NCBI GenBank assembly: GCA_027340195.1
Contig: DAHWNE010000029.1
Coordinates: 1-8,797, forward strand
From: Acetobacteraceae bacterium
Lineage (GTDB): Bacteria > Pseudomonadota > Alphaproteobacteria > Acetobacterales > Acetobacteraceae
Direction: 5' to 3'
DNA: 8,797 bases
Shown here: positions 8,189-8,797 of the stretch, in pieces
How positions within the stretch are numbered: the stretch's first letter is position 1
How the letters are laid out: each line of letters begins with the position of its first letter
Position numbers and translations under genes: made by a program
The notes under the pieces: generated by a model
What the model was told of the DNA's origin: nothing
The model's input: only the letters and a program-made list of their open reading frames with translations
Databases searched by the model: none

Positions 8189-8221
8189 GCGCCAGGGTCG
8201 TGCCAGGGTCGCGCCAAGGTC
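8189..8221. repeat. Three tandem copies of an 11-bp unit
   Basis: Between the cold-shock gene and rpmG, three abutting units read GCGCCAGGGTC (8189-8199), GTGCCAGGGTC (8200-8210) and GCGCCAAGGTC (8211-8221), differing at one or two bases. The array is flanked by direct copies of GGTCCGGCC at 8180-8188 and 8218-8226. The length is not a multiple of three and it lies outside coding sequence. An imperfect stem (8156-8188, GGCCACCGG with CCGGTCCGGCC) spans the cold-shock stop codon just before it but lacks a T run. The array may be slippage, or part of a transcript 3' end. Confidence 0.75.
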
Positions 8222-8240
8222 CGGCCCCACCGCCGCGCAC

Positions 8241-8269
8241 TTGACGTCCGGCGGCTGGGTCAGCATGTT
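8241..8269 (+). promoter_or_regulatory. Sigma-70-type promoter for rpmG
   Basis: CTTGACG gives a -35 TTGACG at 8241-8246, and CATGTT at 8264-8269 follows after exactly 17 bases as a weak -10 (three of six consensus positions). The start would fall near 8276, giving a leader of only about 17 bases before rpmG. The -35 is identical to that of the tRNA-Asp promoter in this window, and the spacing is the same. Confidence 0.55.
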
Positions 8270-8292
8270 CCGCGCGTTTCAGGATCAAGGCA

Positions 8293-8460
8293 ATGGCGAA
8301 GACCAACACCGTGCAGATCAAGCTCGTCTCCTCGGCGGACACGGGCTATTTCTACGTGACCAAGAAGAACGCGCGCGCGCAGACCAGCAAGCTCGAGCTG
8401 AAGAAGTATGACCCGGTCGCGCGCCGGCATGTTCTGTTCAAGGAAGCCAAGATCAAGTAG
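8293..8460 (+). CDS. rpmG: 50S ribosomal protein L33 (bL33), cysteine-free form
   Basis: This is a small basic protein of the large ribosomal subunit, near the E-site tRNA. My translation gives 55 residues, [20 protein letters not shown] onward, ending in FKEAKIK. The landmarks [10 protein letters not shown] (17-26), KLELKKYDP (33-41) and the His at 46 match bL33 of proteobacteria, where 50-56 residues are usual. There are no cysteines, so it is the zinc-independent (C-minus) type. AGGA at 8281-8284 lies 8 bases before the ATG. It has its own candidate promoter and is followed after 26 bases by the convergent end of a diguanylate cyclase gene. Confidence 0.97.
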   Translation: MAKTNTVQIKLVSSADTGYFYVTKKNARAQTSKLELKKYDPVARRHVLFKEAKIK

Positions 8461-8461
8461 C

Positions 8462-8497
8462 CCCGGCCAGGATCACCCCGCCGGGATCACGCCGCCG
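8462..8497. repeat. Short tandem duplication and stem at the rpmG/diguanylate cyclase convergence
   Basis: Two abutting 14-bp units, 8470-8483 and 8484-8497 (GGATCACCCCGCCG and GGATCACGCCGCCG), differ at one base. The right unit contains the stop codon of the minus-strand gene. An overlapping inverted repeat CCCGGC (8462-8467) with GCCGGG (8480-8485) could form a 6-bp stem with a 12-base loop. It lies where both converging transcripts should end, but no T run follows on either strand, so a terminator role is only possible. Confidence 0.45.
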
Positions 8498-8797
8498 GGT
8501 CGGCCTCCAGCGCGTCGCGCGCCAGTTCCACCCGGTTCCGCCCAGCCCGCTTGGCGGCATAGAGCGCCCCGTCCGACACCGCGATCAGCTCCTCCGCGGT
8601 GTCGGCGTCCTGCCCCGAAACCCCGACCCCGATGCTCACCGTGAGCGGCCCGGGCCCCGGCTCGGTGCCCAGCACCGGCGCCAGCGGCCGTTCCGAAACC
8701 GCGATCCGCAACCGCTCCGCCGCCGCCGCCGCCTGATCGGGCCCGGCGCCGGGCATGATGACCACGAACTCCTCCCCGCCGTACCGGGCCAGGGTGT
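8487..8797 (-). CDS. GGDEF-domain diguanylate cyclase, PleD-like, 3' end only
   Basis: This is the C-terminal part of an enzyme that makes cyclic di-GMP from two GTP. The frame continues through the right edge, so the protein begins outside the window; the visible part is about 103 residues. It opens TLARYGGEEFVVIMPG, with the active-site GGEEF intact, then AAERLRIAVSERP, LTVSIGVGVSGQDADTAEEL and SDGALYAAKRAGRNRVELA, the standard end of a GGDEF domain. The residue five before GGEEF, where the Asp of an RxxD inhibitory site would sit, is cut at the edge; its visible bases (NAC) allow Asp. The RYGGEEFVVIMP string and GRNRV ending resemble PleD, and rpmG is next door, as in pleD loci. Without the N-terminal receiver domains I do not assign pleD. 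Confidence 0.93.
   Translation of the reverse strand, partial: TLARYGGEEFVVIMPGAGPDQAAAAAERLRIAVSERPLAPVLGTEPGPGPLTVSIGVGVSGQDADTAEELIAVSDGALYAAKRAGRNRVELARDALEADPAA

Noticed and set aside
8293..8460. L33 lacking the zinc-ribbon cysteines, as a sign of a zinc-starvation paralogue
   Set aside because: Cysteine-free L33 is common as the ordinary copy in proteobacteria, and a zinc-regulated context (Zur site, other C-minus ribosomal genes) is not seen here.

Overview
This is a high-GC window from a bacterial chromosome, most likely an alphaproteobacterium. The respiratory genes closely resemble mitochondrial and alphaproteobacterial complex I: NuoC and NuoD are separate, NuoG lacks the extra N7 cluster cysteines, and NuoF opens and closes like Paracoccus NQO1. 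Rhodospirillales or Acetobacteraceae is a reasonable guess, but the sequence alone does not prove it.

The left 7.5 kb, all on the minus strand, is the first eight genes of a complex I (NADH:quinone oxidoreductase) operon. It reads right to left as nuoA, nuoB, nuoC, nuoD, nuoE, nuoF, nuoG and nuoH, and nuoH runs off position 1. The genes are packed with gaps of 3 to 5 bases or overlaps of 8 to 11 bases, and no accessory reading frame lies between them. NuoE, F and G form the NADH-oxidising arm. NuoB, C and D, with the quinone-site face of NuoH, form the connecting module. NuoA and NuoH are the membrane subunits seen here. The remaining membrane and N-module genes (nuoI to nuoN) presumably lie beyond the left edge.

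Upstream of nuoA, and in the same direction, is a complete tRNA-Asp(GUC) gene with an encoded CCA end. It has a good sigma-70-type promoter in front of it (TTGACG, 17 bases, TACACG). I found no equally good promoter between the tRNA and nuoA, so the tRNA promoter may also feed the nuo operon.

The right 1 kb is read divergently. A cold-shock-domain protein gene has a long, GC-rich 5' leader that can form competing hairpins. It is followed by a short spacer with an 11-bp triplicate repeat, and then rpmG (ribosomal protein L33, cysteine-free form) with its own promoter. Facing rpmG is the 3' end of a diguanylate cyclase gene with a GGEEF active site, resembling PleD, cut by the right edge.

The window is mostly core housekeeping sequence. 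I see no mobile element, CRISPR array, defence system or clearly novel system. The points worth a second look are regulatory: the tRNA-led operon, the cold-shock leader, the repeated stop/ribosome-site fusion at nuo junctions, and the rpmG/diguanylate cyclase arrangement.
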